From the NCBI GenBank assembly GCA_023230285.1, contig JALNXP010000035.1, forward strand, positions 1 through 13,988: a stretch of DNA of 13,988 bases, read 5' to 3'. A program made the translations under genes and the position numbers. The stretch's first letter is position 1, and each line of letters starts with the position of its first letter. Shown one piece after another: positions 8,173 through 13,988 of the stretch. The notes below the pieces were generated by a model. It was not told where the DNA came from. It did no database searches and saw only the letters and a list, made by a program, of their open reading frames with translations. The DNA is from Bacteroidales bacterium (GTDB lineage: Bacteria > Bacteroidota > Bacteroidia > Bacteroidales > BM520).

Positions 8173-8646
8173 ATGATTCAGCGTAAACAGACTTTATTTT
8201 TATTTCTATCAATTGTTTCTTTATTACTTATTGTTTTTACACCGATTGCAAAATATTATGGTGATTTTTCCTATACTTTAAAATTATTTTCATTTGAAGC
8301 CATGAGTGAGACTTTAGGCAAAGTGTTTTCGCCGATTTTTAATTTACCGTTAATAATAATATGGGCTTTATCCATATTGATAAGTTTTATAACAATATTT
8401 TTGTATAAGAAAAGATCTTTACAGATGAAGATGATAAGTATTGCAATAGGCTTAGTTATGGTTTTTATGTTGCTTATTTTCATATATTACACACCGAAAG
8501 TAGAGGCAACATTATCAGTTTCAACAGATTATGCGAAATGTATCGGTATTTATCTGCCGATAGTATCTTTTATTTTCTTGATACTTGCTTATAGAGGTGT
8601 TCGAAAAGACGATAAATTGGTGAAGTCGTTAGACAGGTTAAGATAA
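8173..8646 (+). CDS. DUF4293 family integral membrane protein
   Basis: The 157-residue protein has four predicted transmembrane helices: about 7-27 (LFLFLSIVSLLLIVF), 54-77 (LPLIIIWALSILISF), 84-106 (MISIAIGLVMVFMLLIF) and 123-143 (IGIYLPIVSFIFLILAY). It ends in a basic cytosolic tail (RGVRKDDKLVKSLDRLR). The opening MIQRKQT followed by a long hydrophobic stretch and a short loop with YYGDFSY matches DUF4293, a family restricted to Bacteroidota and without assigned function. It is transcribed alone, diverging from the GH20 operon and converging on rpsT, and its stop codon abuts a perfect hairpin terminator. No catalytic motif is visible. Confidence 0.85.
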   Translation: MIQRKQTLFLFLSIVSLLLIVFTPIAKYYGDFSYTLKLFSFEAMSETLGKVFSPIFNLPLIIIWALSILISFITIFLYKKRSLQMKMISIAIGLVMVFMLLIFIYYTPKVEATLSVSTDYAKCIGIYLPIVSFIFLILAYRGVRKDDKLVKSLDRLR

Positions 8647-8676
8647 GTTTTCAGCTTTTATTCAAAAGCTGAAAAC
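8647..8676 (+). terminator. Strong hairpin terminator after the DUF4293 gene
   Basis: A perfect 13-bp stem, GTTTTCAGCTTTT (8647-8659) and AAAAGCTGAAAAC (8664-8676), encloses the 4-base loop ATTC. It begins at the base after the TAA stop. The downstream tract is AT-rich (TATATGATTTTATG) rather than a pure T run. The symmetric A/T arms could also act on leftward transcripts. Confidence 0.85.
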
Positions 8677-8714
8677 TATATGATTTTATGTGTAAGGGAT
8701 AAAATTGTGGGCAC

Positions 8715-8750
8715 AAAAAAATAAGGCACGCGAACAAAAATATGCCTTAT
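8715..8750 (-). terminator. Rho-independent terminator of the tRNA-Glu/rpsT unit
   Basis: On the minus strand, ATAAGGCA (8743-8750) pairs with TGCCTTAT (8721-8728) across a 14-base loop, followed directly by a run of T (8715-8721 read in reverse). It lies about 32 bases past the rpsT stop. Together with the hairpin at 8647-8676 it insulates the two convergent genes. Confidence 0.8.
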
Positions 8751-8782
8751 CAATAATTATATAACACTAACAATATTTGTTT

Positions 8783-9037
8783 TTATCCTAAAGCGTTAGC
8801 TTTACGAGCTAATTTAGATTTCAGATTACCTGCTTTATTTTTATGGATAATATTTTTACTAACCATTTTATCTAACATAGAGCTTACTTTTGGAAGTTGA
8901 GCTGTTGCTTCTTCTTTGTCAGTAATCAATCTAAATTTTTTAACTGCATTACGCATTGTTTTTGCATAATACCTTCTGTAAACTCTTCTTTTTTCGGTTT
9001 GTCTGATTCTCTTTATCGCTGATTTATGATTTGCCAT
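8783..9037 (-). CDS. rpsT: 30S ribosomal protein S20
   Basis: The 84-residue, very basic protein is bacterial S20, a primary 16S rRNA-binding protein of the small subunit. It begins [18 protein letters not shown], the family signature, and continues as long helices with [11 protein letters not shown] and a C-terminal [21 protein letters not shown]. Its length is typical. The reading frame stays open upstream to 9154, but that stretch is the tRNA-Glu gene on the same strand, so the ATG at 9037 is the start. Only 26 bases separate it from the tRNA 3' end and I see no promoter there, so it is probably expressed from the tRNA promoter and released by tRNA processing. Confidence 0.97.
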   Translation of the reverse strand: MANHKSAIKRIRQTEKRRVYRRYYAKTMRNAVKKFRLITDKEEATAQLPKVSSMLDKMVSKNIIHKNKAGNLKSKLARKANALG

Positions 9038-9063
9038 AACTTTAACAAAAAAATTTAAAACTG

Positions 9064-9135
9064 TAGTCCATAGCGGAATCGAACCGCTGTTACCAGGATG
9101 AAAACCTGACGTCCTAACCCCTAGACGAATGGACC
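9064..9135 (-). tRNA. tRNA-Glu (anticodon UUC)
   Basis: The minus strand folds into a full 72-base cloverleaf. The acceptor stem is GGTCCAT with ATGGACT, including a terminal G-U pair, and the discriminator is A. The D-stem is GTCT/GGAC, the anticodon stem TCAGG/CCTGG with loop TTTTCAT (anticodon TTC), and the T-stem AGCGG/CCGCT with loop TTCGATT. CCA is not encoded; the next bases are CAG. The sequence and anticodon identify glutamate. It lies 26 bases upstream of rpsT on the same strand. Confidence 0.97.
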
Positions 9136-9145
9136 ATTTTTGGGT

Positions 9146-9165
9146 CTGAAACAAAGATGTTTCAG
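9146..9165 (-). other. Hairpin in the tRNA-Glu leader
   Basis: CTGAAAC (9146-9152) and GTTTCAG (9159-9165) form a perfect 7-bp stem with a 6-base loop, about 10 bases upstream of the tRNA 5' end and downstream of its promoter. A second GTTTCAG occurs at 9173-9179, so an alternative pairing is possible. It may influence 5' processing or attenuation; its role is not known. Confidence 0.4.
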
Positions 9166-9183
9166 TATCAATGTTTCAGGTTG

Positions 9184-9191
9184 CAAAGATA
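9184..9191 (-). promoter_or_regulatory. -7 element of the tRNA-Glu/rpsT promoter
   Basis: On the minus strand, TATCTTTG is identical to the element in front of the edge tRNA at 43-50. A TTTG at 9214-9217 lies 22 bp upstream as a possible -33 element. The predicted start near 9178 gives a leader of about 43 bases before the tRNA. Confidence 0.6.
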
Positions 9192-9281
9192 TAATATTTT
9201 TTTGAAATACATGCAAATTCGTGAAAAAAATTTTTATATTCTGCAATGTTTTGAATCTTAGTTGTTTAGGTGACAAGTTGT

Positions 9282-9950
9282 TTATAATTCTTTGTCTGCT
9301 TGGAACCTAAATCCCAATCTTTTGGCTGTTTTTATCTGCATATAATCTCGATATTGTAGGAATTGGTCGACAGGAAGTTCTTTATACATGTCATAATCCG
9401 GAACCAAAAGTCCGAAGTGCATAACATATTGTATTGCCGATTCCAAAATGTCTTTTGCATAATTTTCATTGAGTACGTTTACGCCATATCGATTTATGAA
9501 CATTCCTATTTCTTTTTTACCTTCAACGTAGAAGTGTTTTTCTTGATTAACAAACAATCTTCCTATCAGGTATCCGATGTCATTAATTCTTCTATATTTT
9601 ATGGAATCTGCAATATAATTATAAATAAGAATGGTTCCACATTGAGATCGCAATTTATTTTCGGTTACATAAGGCAGTTTCATAATTTCGTGGGCGCGAG
9701 GGAATTCAAAAACATTAGGGTGCAACATAAATACTATTATATCGCTACCAACAGTTATTTCAAATTCATATTCACCGTTTTTATCGCAATTGAGTTCTAT
9801 TTGTAAATCATGGTTATGTTCATTATACTGTTCTTCAATTTTTTTTGCGGTTTTATAAAGCATTTTAAAAGCTTCGAGAGTTGAGTTAAATACTTTTTTT
9901 TCGTATCCGTAGATAGTTTCTATTTCATTAAAAAGTGTATTTTCGTCCAT
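9282..9950 (-). CDS. Conserved-looking hypothetical protein coupled to porT
   Basis: I do not recognise this 222-residue protein. It has no signal peptide or membrane segment, so it is probably cytosolic. Residues 1-45 look helical and charged (AFKMLYKTAKKIEEQYNE). About 48-83 read as alternating beta strands (LQIELNCDKNGEYEFEITV, IIVFMLHPNVFEF). A mixed region follows with CGTILIYNYIADSIKYRRINDIGYLIGR-type hydrophobic patches, and the C-terminus (about 194-222) is helical and basic. No nucleotide-binding or catalytic motif is evident. It starts 3 bp after the porT stop and is the last gene of that operon, so it may support type IX secretion or envelope work. That idea rests on position alone. 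I see no strong terminator after it. Confidence 0.8.
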   Translation of the reverse strand: MDENTLFNEIETIYGYEKKVFNSTLEAFKMLYKTAKKIEEQYNEHNHDLQIELNCDKNGEYEFEITVGSDIIVFMLHPNVFEFPRAHEIMKLPYVTENKLRSQCGTILIYNYIADSIKYRRINDIGYLIGRLFVNQEKHFYVEGKKEIGMFINRYGVNVLNENYAKDILESAIQYVMHFGLLVPDYDMYKELPVDQFLQYRDYMQIKTAKRLGFRFQADKEL

Positions 9951-9953
9951 GAT

Positions 9954-10760
9954 TTATTCAAATGTAAAGATAATATTAAATTGTTTTGACCTTAAAGCGT
10001 TTATGCTTGCGGTAGCGAAATTGTCGTCTATACCTTGACGTTTAAGCAAGTCGAAAGTTCCGAAAGCCATACGAAGTTCTACTCCGAGTTTAAACCAGAA
10101 CATATAAAAGTCGAAGCCGGCACCTATAGTAAAATAGATGTCGTTAGGCGACAATTTTACTATTTGTTTGGCGTTCATTTCGTTACGTTTTTTTGAATTA
10201 GACAACAAGTCGTATTTATATTCTAAGCCTGTAATTACGTAAGGGCGGAAGTTATTTATTCGCATTGCCTTGTATTTCAACATAAAAGGCAGGTCTATAA
10301 AGACAGACTCTACATCATCTTTTACGATATGTGTTCCTTCAGCACCGTTTTTCACGGTTATGAAGTCGTGTCTTACTTCGCGCCACGAGAATGTCATACC
10401 CGGTACGACTCTTAAGTCGAGGTAATCGGTAAGTCTTAGGTTAGCTACAATTCCGACTGAGAAGCCGGGTGTAGGAACTGTCTGTATGTTTGAGTATTTT
10501 AACGAATCTACTATCGGCATCCAATATAATTCTTCTTGATAAGGATGCCATGAGTCTCGATAATCGTCTTCCGGACGTAATGTTAAGTACATCATATTTG
10601 CAGTCAGAGTAAAGCCGAAATGATAGGTTGCTTCATCATAATCTGCAAGGTTGATAGGTAACATTCGTTGCTTTTGGCATTGTCCCTGTTGGCAAATACT
10701 TAGCAACAAAACAATCCCCACAACGACTAAAAAGCCGTAATATTTATTTTTTGTATTCAC
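9954..10760 (-). CDS. porT: PorT family outer-membrane protein of the type IX secretion system
   Basis: This 268-residue protein has a cleavable signal peptide (hydrophobic core about 9-22, probable cleavage near GQC, 26-28) and a predicted outer-membrane beta barrel. It matches the PorT/SprT pattern: an early DEATYHFGFTLTANM block (40-54), PGFSVGIVANLRLTDYLDLRVVPG (about 98-121), IDLPFMLKYKAMR, RPYVITGLEYKYDL, and a C-terminal FNIIFTFE strand like the end of flavobacterial SprT. PorT is needed for type IX secretion of proteins across the outer membrane in Porphyromonas and Flavobacterium. The start codon is GTG; no ATG upstream fits, and the next Met (33) would lose the signal peptide. It follows hldA by 35 bp and precedes the unknown gene by 3 bp. 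Confidence 0.85.
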   Translation of the reverse strand: MNTKNKYYGFLVVVGIVLLLSICQQGQCQKQRMLPINLADYDEATYHFGFTLTANMMYLTLRPEDDYRDSWHPYQEELYWMPIVDSLKYSNIQTVPTPGFSVGIVANLRLTDYLDLRVVPGMTFSWREVRHDFITVKNGAEGTHIVKDDVESVFIDLPFMLKYKAMRINNFRPYVITGLEYKYDLLSNSKKRNEMNAKQIVKLSPNDIYFTIGAGFDFYMFWFKLGVELRMAFGTFDLLKRQGIDDNFATASINALRSKQFNIIFTFE

Positions 10761-10795
10761 GATATAGAAACGGTTGAAAAAAATTAATATTGTGA

Positions 10796-11770
10796 TTACT
10801 GTAAAAATTTCTTCATTTTTTCTGACAGCTCTTGGCGTGATAAATATGCGATGCCGGGTTTTTCACAAACAAGTCCTCCGGCTAAATTAGAGATATTAGC
10901 CATTTTATTTACCGGCAATCCGGCAGCGAGGCACAAAGAAGCCACAGCAATTACCGTATCTCCGGCACCGGAAACATCTACAACATTACAGTTAATGGCA
11001 GGAATGATACAAATATTTTCATCACTCTGCATAACCATAAGTCCTTTATCTGCCATCGTAATCATCAGATTATTAATGTTATGCTCTGTCATAAAAGTCT
11101 TCATAGCAGGTTTTAATGCTTCGCTATCTTCAAAATCTGAAAGACAGAACTCTGAAAATTCTTTTAGATTAGGCTTAAACAGAAGTACATCATTATATCT
11201 GTCAAAGTTAGATTTTTTCGGGTCTACACAGATTGGAATATTATAAGTTTTAGACAGCTTAATAATTTTATCTATCACTTGAGCCGATAATACACCTTTA
11301 TTATAATCTTGCAGTACAATGACATTGACTTTTTGTTGTGTCAACAAGTTACCAATATAGTCTGTCAATTGTTTTTCTTCATCAGCGAGTAAATCGAATT
11401 TATCTTCTTCGTCAATACGCAGCAATTGTTTGCCGTTTCCTATTATTCTGTTTTTTATGGTTGTCTTTCTATGTTTGCTGCTAATAAGTCCGGTGCAATT
11501 GATGTTTTTATCTTTCAGCATGTAGTGAACTTTGTTGGCAGCTTCATCGTTTCCGATTACAGAGCATAAAAACACTTGAGCGTTCAAAGATTTCATGTTA
11601 GTTGCAACATTTGCGGCACCGCCGAGGCAAAATTCCTGACCTCTTTTTTCCATCACAGGCACAGGAAATTCCGGTGATAATCGTGAGACATTTCCATAAT
11701 GAAAAACGTCTAACATAACATCACCTACGACTATAGCTGCTATGTCGTCAAATACGGGAAGATTTGTCAT
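10796..11770 (-). CDS. hldA: D-glycero-beta-D-manno-heptose-7-phosphate kinase (PfkB family)
   Basis: The 324-residue cytosolic sugar kinase phosphorylates heptose 7-phosphate at C1, a step in making ADP-heptose for the LPS inner core. RfaE1-type signatures are VVGDVMLD (14-21), SRLSPEFPVPV (29-39), GGAANVATN (50-58), KTTIKNRI (102-109), DYNKGVL (155-161), VDPKK (182-186) and the PfkB C-terminal GAGDT (268-272) with Asp271 as likely base. It ends there: the cytidylyltransferase-like half found in fused HldE is missing, so a separate HldC is expected elsewhere. Its ATG is 3 bp after the aminotransferase stop and it precedes porT by 35 bp, so all are probably co-transcribed. ADP-heptose could serve other glycans too. 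Confidence 0.9.
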   Translation of the reverse strand: MTNLPVFDDIAAIVVGDVMLDVFHYGNVSRLSPEFPVPVMEKRGQEFCLGGAANVATNMKSLNAQVFLCSVIGNDEAANKVHYMLKDKNINCTGLISSKHRKTTIKNRIIGNGKQLLRIDEEDKFDLLADEEKQLTDYIGNLLTQQKVNVIVLQDYNKGVLSAQVIDKIIKLSKTYNIPICVDPKKSNFDRYNDVLLFKPNLKEFSEFCLSDFEDSEALKPAMKTFMTEHNINNLMITMADKGLMVMQSDENICIIPAINCNVVDVSGAGDTVIAVASLCLAAGLPVNKMANISNLAGGLVCEKPGIAYLSRQELSEKMKKFLQ

Positions 11771-11773
11771 AAA

Positions 11774-12970
11774 TTATTTTAAGTTGGCTAAAACAGATTT
11801 TATTCTGCGGGCAGCCTCTATTAAATTTTCATTAGAAGTTGCGTAAGAAAGTCTTATGCAGTTTGGATTTCCGAAAGCAACGCCCGGAACACAGGCAACG
11901 AATACGTTATCAAGGATATACATACATAAATCTTTGCCGTCTTTTATTGTGGTTTTGCCATCGGATTTGCCATAAAAATAAGTTACATCCGGAAAAACGT
12001 AAAATGCGCCGTCAGGAATATTGGTTTTAACGCCGGGTATGTCATTAAGTAAGCCGAGTAGTAAATCTCTACGCTCTTTAAACTTTGCTACCATAATTTT
12101 CATTTCAGGCATTTCTTTTGGGTCGGCATTAAAAGCAACGACAGCAGCTTTTTGAGCTATAGAAGTTGTGCCTGACGTGATTTGTCCCTGTAATTTAGAA
12201 CAAGCCTTTGCAATAGGCTGGATAGAAGCGGAAAAGCCAAGTCTCCAACCTGTCATGGCAAAGCCTTTGGATACGCCGTTTATGATAATCACTCTATCTT
12301 TAATGCTTTCAAATTGTGCAAAACATTCGTGTTTACCTTTAAAAATTATATGTTCATATATTTCATCGGAAAGCACAAAAACATTTTCATGTTTTTCGAC
12401 TACTTTGGCGAGAGCTTCGAGTTCGTTTTTATCATAAACAGAGCCTGTTGGATTGCATGGCGAGTTAAGCATTATCAGCTTGGTCTTAGGTGTGATTGCT
12501 GCTTCTAATTGGTCGGCGGTGATTTTGAAATCGTGTTCAATGCCGGCTTTTACTAAAACCGGTGTGCCTTCAGCAAGTTTTACCAATTCGGAGTACGAAA
12601 CCCAATAAGGACATGCTATCACAACTTCATCGCCCGGGTCTACCAAAGCAAGTAAAACATTTGCTATAGCCTGCTTCGCACCTGTGCTTACTACTATCTG
12701 TTCGGGTTTATATTCAACGCCGTTATCTCTTAATAATTTTTTGCATATAGCCTTGCGAAGCTCCATGATACCCGGAACTGCCGTATAATGAGTGAAATTC
12801 TCATTTATCGCTTTTATGGCTTCTTCTTTAATAAAAGCAGGTGTGTCAAAATCGGGTTCGCCAATACTTAAATTGATAACATCTTTACCTTCTTGCTTTA
12901 AAGCAGTACTCTTAGCACTCATGGCGAGAGTCGCAGATTCTTCTAAATTCAAAACTCTTTGTGAAATCAT
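11774..12970 (-). CDS. aspC: Class I PLP-dependent aminotransferase, aspartate aminotransferase type
   Basis: The 398-residue cytosolic enzyme should exchange amino groups between aspartate and 2-oxoglutarate, or act on a related substrate. From the chosen start, NLSIGEPDFDTP (about 33-44), YTAVPGI (62-68), CNPTG (172-176), SDEIYEH (201-207), the PLP-binding lysine K235 in SKGFAMTGWRLGF, and the substrate-carboxylate arginine in IRLSYA near the C-terminus are all present. This is the Thermus-like (I-beta/gamma) branch. I chose the ATG at 12970 (MISQRVLNLEES). The frame allows an ATG at 12991, but it lies almost on the predicted transcription start. It is the first gene of an operon with hldA, porT and a hypothetical gene. 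Confidence 0.92.
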   Translation of the reverse strand: MISQRVLNLEESATLAMSAKSTALKQEGKDVINLSIGEPDFDTPAFIKEEAIKAINENFTHYTAVPGIMELRKAICKKLLRDNGVEYKPEQIVVSTGAKQAIANVLLALVDPGDEVVIACPYWVSYSELVKLAEGTPVLVKAGIEHDFKITADQLEAAITPKTKLIMLNSPCNPTGSVYDKNELEALAKVVEKHENVFVLSDEIYEHIIFKGKHECFAQFESIKDRVIIINGVSKGFAMTGWRLGFSASIQPIAKACSKLQGQITSGTTSIAQKAAVVAFNADPKEMPEMKIMVAKFKERRDLLLGLLNDIPGVKTNIPDGAFYVFPDVTYFYGKSDGKTTIKDGKDLCMYILDNVFVACVPGVAFGNPNCIRLSYATSNENLIEAARRIKSVLANLK

Positions 12971-12993
12971 ATTCTTATTTTTTAAAACCATTG

Positions 12994-13001
12994 CAAAAGT
13001 A
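12994..13001 (-). promoter_or_regulatory. -7 element of the aspC-hldA-porT operon promoter
   Basis: On the minus strand, TACTTTTG fits TAnnTTTG and predicts a start near 12988, leaving a leader of about 18 bases before the ATG at 12970. No clear -33 TTG is seen at standard spacing. It decides the aspC start: an ATG at 12991 would lie at or before the transcript end. Confidence 0.5.
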
Positions 13002-13014
13002 AAACATTTTTATT

Positions 13015-13022
13015 TACTTTTG
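13015..13022 (+). promoter_or_regulatory. -7 element for the gene at 13072
   Basis: TACTTTTG on the plus strand fits TAnnTTTG. A TTG at 12991-12993 lies 21 bp upstream, an acceptable -33 spacing. The predicted start near 13029 gives a leader of about 43 bases. A second TAnnTTTG match, TATCTTTG at 13057-13064, would give an almost leaderless transcript and is an alternative. The element faces the aspC promoter with only 13 bp between them. Confidence 0.45.
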
Positions 13023-13071
13023 CGTTTTCTTTGAAAATTCTCTTTGATTAGAGCTATATCTTTGATTTACA

Positions 13072-13988
13072 ATGAATAAAAGAATATTCGCAATTATTTT
13101 CCTGTCGTTATTATACAATTTTGCTATAGGACAACTCGTGTCGGTGACACAAAATTTTAAATACATTGTCAATATATCAAATAATATTAATGATAGTTGT
13201 GTGGCAAATATGTTAAATACATTATCTGTTGATGCCTCGGAAAGCATAAATAATACAAATTTTACCATATATTATACCGTTTCCGTTTCAGATTCATTAT
13301 ATCTTACTTGTAATAAGCCTGTTGGCTCAATATATTATTCTGGTTTTGACATCGCTGAATATCTTATGCCGAGTTATGCCGTAATAAATTGCGGAAATTT
13401 TAATGAAACAGTCTTTATTAAAGACAATATTGCTACTCATTCCTTTGAAAGACCTCGAAATGTTGACATGGCTAAGTGTAAATTTATCTATACGAAAAAA
13501 GATTTAGACGATTTTAATCAAGCAGTATACTTAATTCAACAGCAGAATGCAATTGCCGTTATTGCTGATACTTTGATATATCGTATCAATGATTTTATAG
13601 CAAAAAATCATCAAAATAATATAGATAATGCAATATTTAAGATATTTACAACATCACAAGTCGACTTTCTTAACAGCAGTTTTGCAAATATCAGAAAAGA
13701 AATTGATTTTGATGAAAGTTCAAAGATTGCAGAGAAGTTGCATACATTGCAGGCAAGAGCTAATGTCTTGAATTTCAGTGGAGAAATGACAAACAGCAAT
13801 TGTAATGTGAAGACTTTATCCGAGAAATTTCTTGATAATTACCTTAAATGGGAAGAAACCTCAAATAGTTGTAATTATCTGTATAGCAATATGATAATGA
13901 TGATGGGCAGTTTTGACGAAACTGAGCCGGATATTTTGTCCATACAATATCTTTTTGATGAAAATCAGGCAAAACTTTTTGTACAATC
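13072..13988 (+). CDS. Secreted protein of unknown function, 3' end beyond the window
   Basis: Reading from the ATG at 13072, the frame has no stop through the window end: 305 complete codons and still open. Residues 1-21 form a signal peptide (basic MNKR, then IFAIIFLSLLYNFAIGQ with likely cleavage near GQ), so the product is exported. The mature part is rich in Asn, Ser, Ile and Asp, with scattered Cys (such as DSCVAN, LTCNK, INCGNF, SNCN, NSCNY). It looks like mixed strands first (about 25-150) and helices later (about 150-290, with IRKEIDFDESSKIAEKLHTL). No known domain is recognised. A type IX sorting domain would lie at the missing C-terminus and cannot be judged. It is divergent from aspC. 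Confidence 0.85.
   Translation, partial: MNKRIFAIIFLSLLYNFAIGQLVSVTQNFKYIVNISNNINDSCVANMLNTLSVDASESINNTNFTIYYTVSVSDSLYLTCNKPVGSIYYSGFDIAEYLMPSYAVINCGNFNETVFIKDNIATHSFERPRNVDMAKCKFIYTKKDLDDFNQAVYLIQQQNAIAVIADTLIYRINDFIAKNHQNNIDNAIFKIFTTSQVDFLNSSFANIRKEIDFDESSKIAEKLHTLQARANVLNFSGEMTNSNCNVKTLSEKFLDNYLKWEETSNSCNYLYSNMIMMMGSFDETEPDILSIQYLFDENQAKLFVQ

Noticed and set aside
9038..9154. In-frame N-terminal extension of rpsT to 9154
   Set aside because: It is the tRNA-Glu gene read through in frame; S20 proteins start at MANHKSA, and a complete cloverleaf occupies the region.
9192..9281. Terminator after the hypothetical gene at 9282
   Set aside because: I found only weak AT-rich pairing, so I do not call one; some read-through into the tRNA-Glu unit is possible.
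9363..9806. 147-codon plus-strand frame opposite the hypothetical gene
   Set aside because: Composition is rich in Phe, Ile, Tyr and Asn as expected for an AT-rich complement; the opposite strand has operon context and a more protein-like sequence.
10761..10795. Independent porT promoter
   Set aside because: The 35-bp gap contains no TAnnTTTG match, so read-through from upstream is simpler.
13014..13268. 84-codon minus-strand frame upstream of aspC
   Set aside because: It overlaps the divergent promoter region and lies antisense to the secreted-protein gene, which has a signal peptide and stays open to the window end.

Overview
This window is ordinary, gene-dense chromosome from a low-GC member of the Bacteroidota, most likely in or near the Bacteroidales. 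The evidence is a PorT-type protein of the type IX secretion system, a DUF4293 membrane protein, a surface GH20 hexosaminidase lipoprotein, the absence of clear Shine-Dalgarno sequences, and several TAnnTTTG promoter elements, the -7 signature of the Bacteroidota housekeeping sigma factor. I see no phage, transposon, CRISPR array or defence island.

Layout. Positions 1-207 are a non-coding edge. They hold what looks like the first 12 bases of a leftward tRNA, its promoter, a hairpin terminator and three tandem 23-bp units. From 7996 leftward to 208 runs a tight six-gene unit: GH20 beta-N-acetylhexosaminidase, CutC, a sugar nucleotidyltransferase, an Mpl-like murein peptide ligase, a GNAT-type acetyltransferase and RarA. 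Gaps are 45 bp or less (45 bp before the CutC ATG chosen here), with one 4-bp overlap. A divergent gene, DUF4293 (8173-8646, + strand), sits beyond a 176-bp intergenic region and ends in a perfect hairpin. Facing it is a tRNA-Glu(UUC)-rpsT unit with its own promoter and terminator. Next comes a second leftward operon (12970 to 9282): aspartate-type aminotransferase, heptose-7-phosphate kinase HldA, PorT and an unrecognised 222-residue protein. At the right edge a rightward gene begins at 13072. It encodes a secreted protein I do not recognise, and it is cut by the window end.

How the genes may work together (inference). The first operon reads as amino-sugar and murein salvage (hexosaminidase, sugar-nucleotide transferase, murein tripeptide ligase) joined to a replication-repair ATPase. 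The second joins LPS inner-core heptose synthesis (HldA) to an outer-membrane factor of type IX secretion (PorT). This is suggestive because type IX cargo is often anchored on LPS.

The most useful additions beyond routine annotation are the unlisted partial secreted gene at 13072, the start corrections for cutC, aspC and rpsT, the tRNA-Glu/rpsT dicistron, the 23-bp tandem repeat after rarA, and the unknown protein coupled to PorT. I did not find a convincing new biological system.
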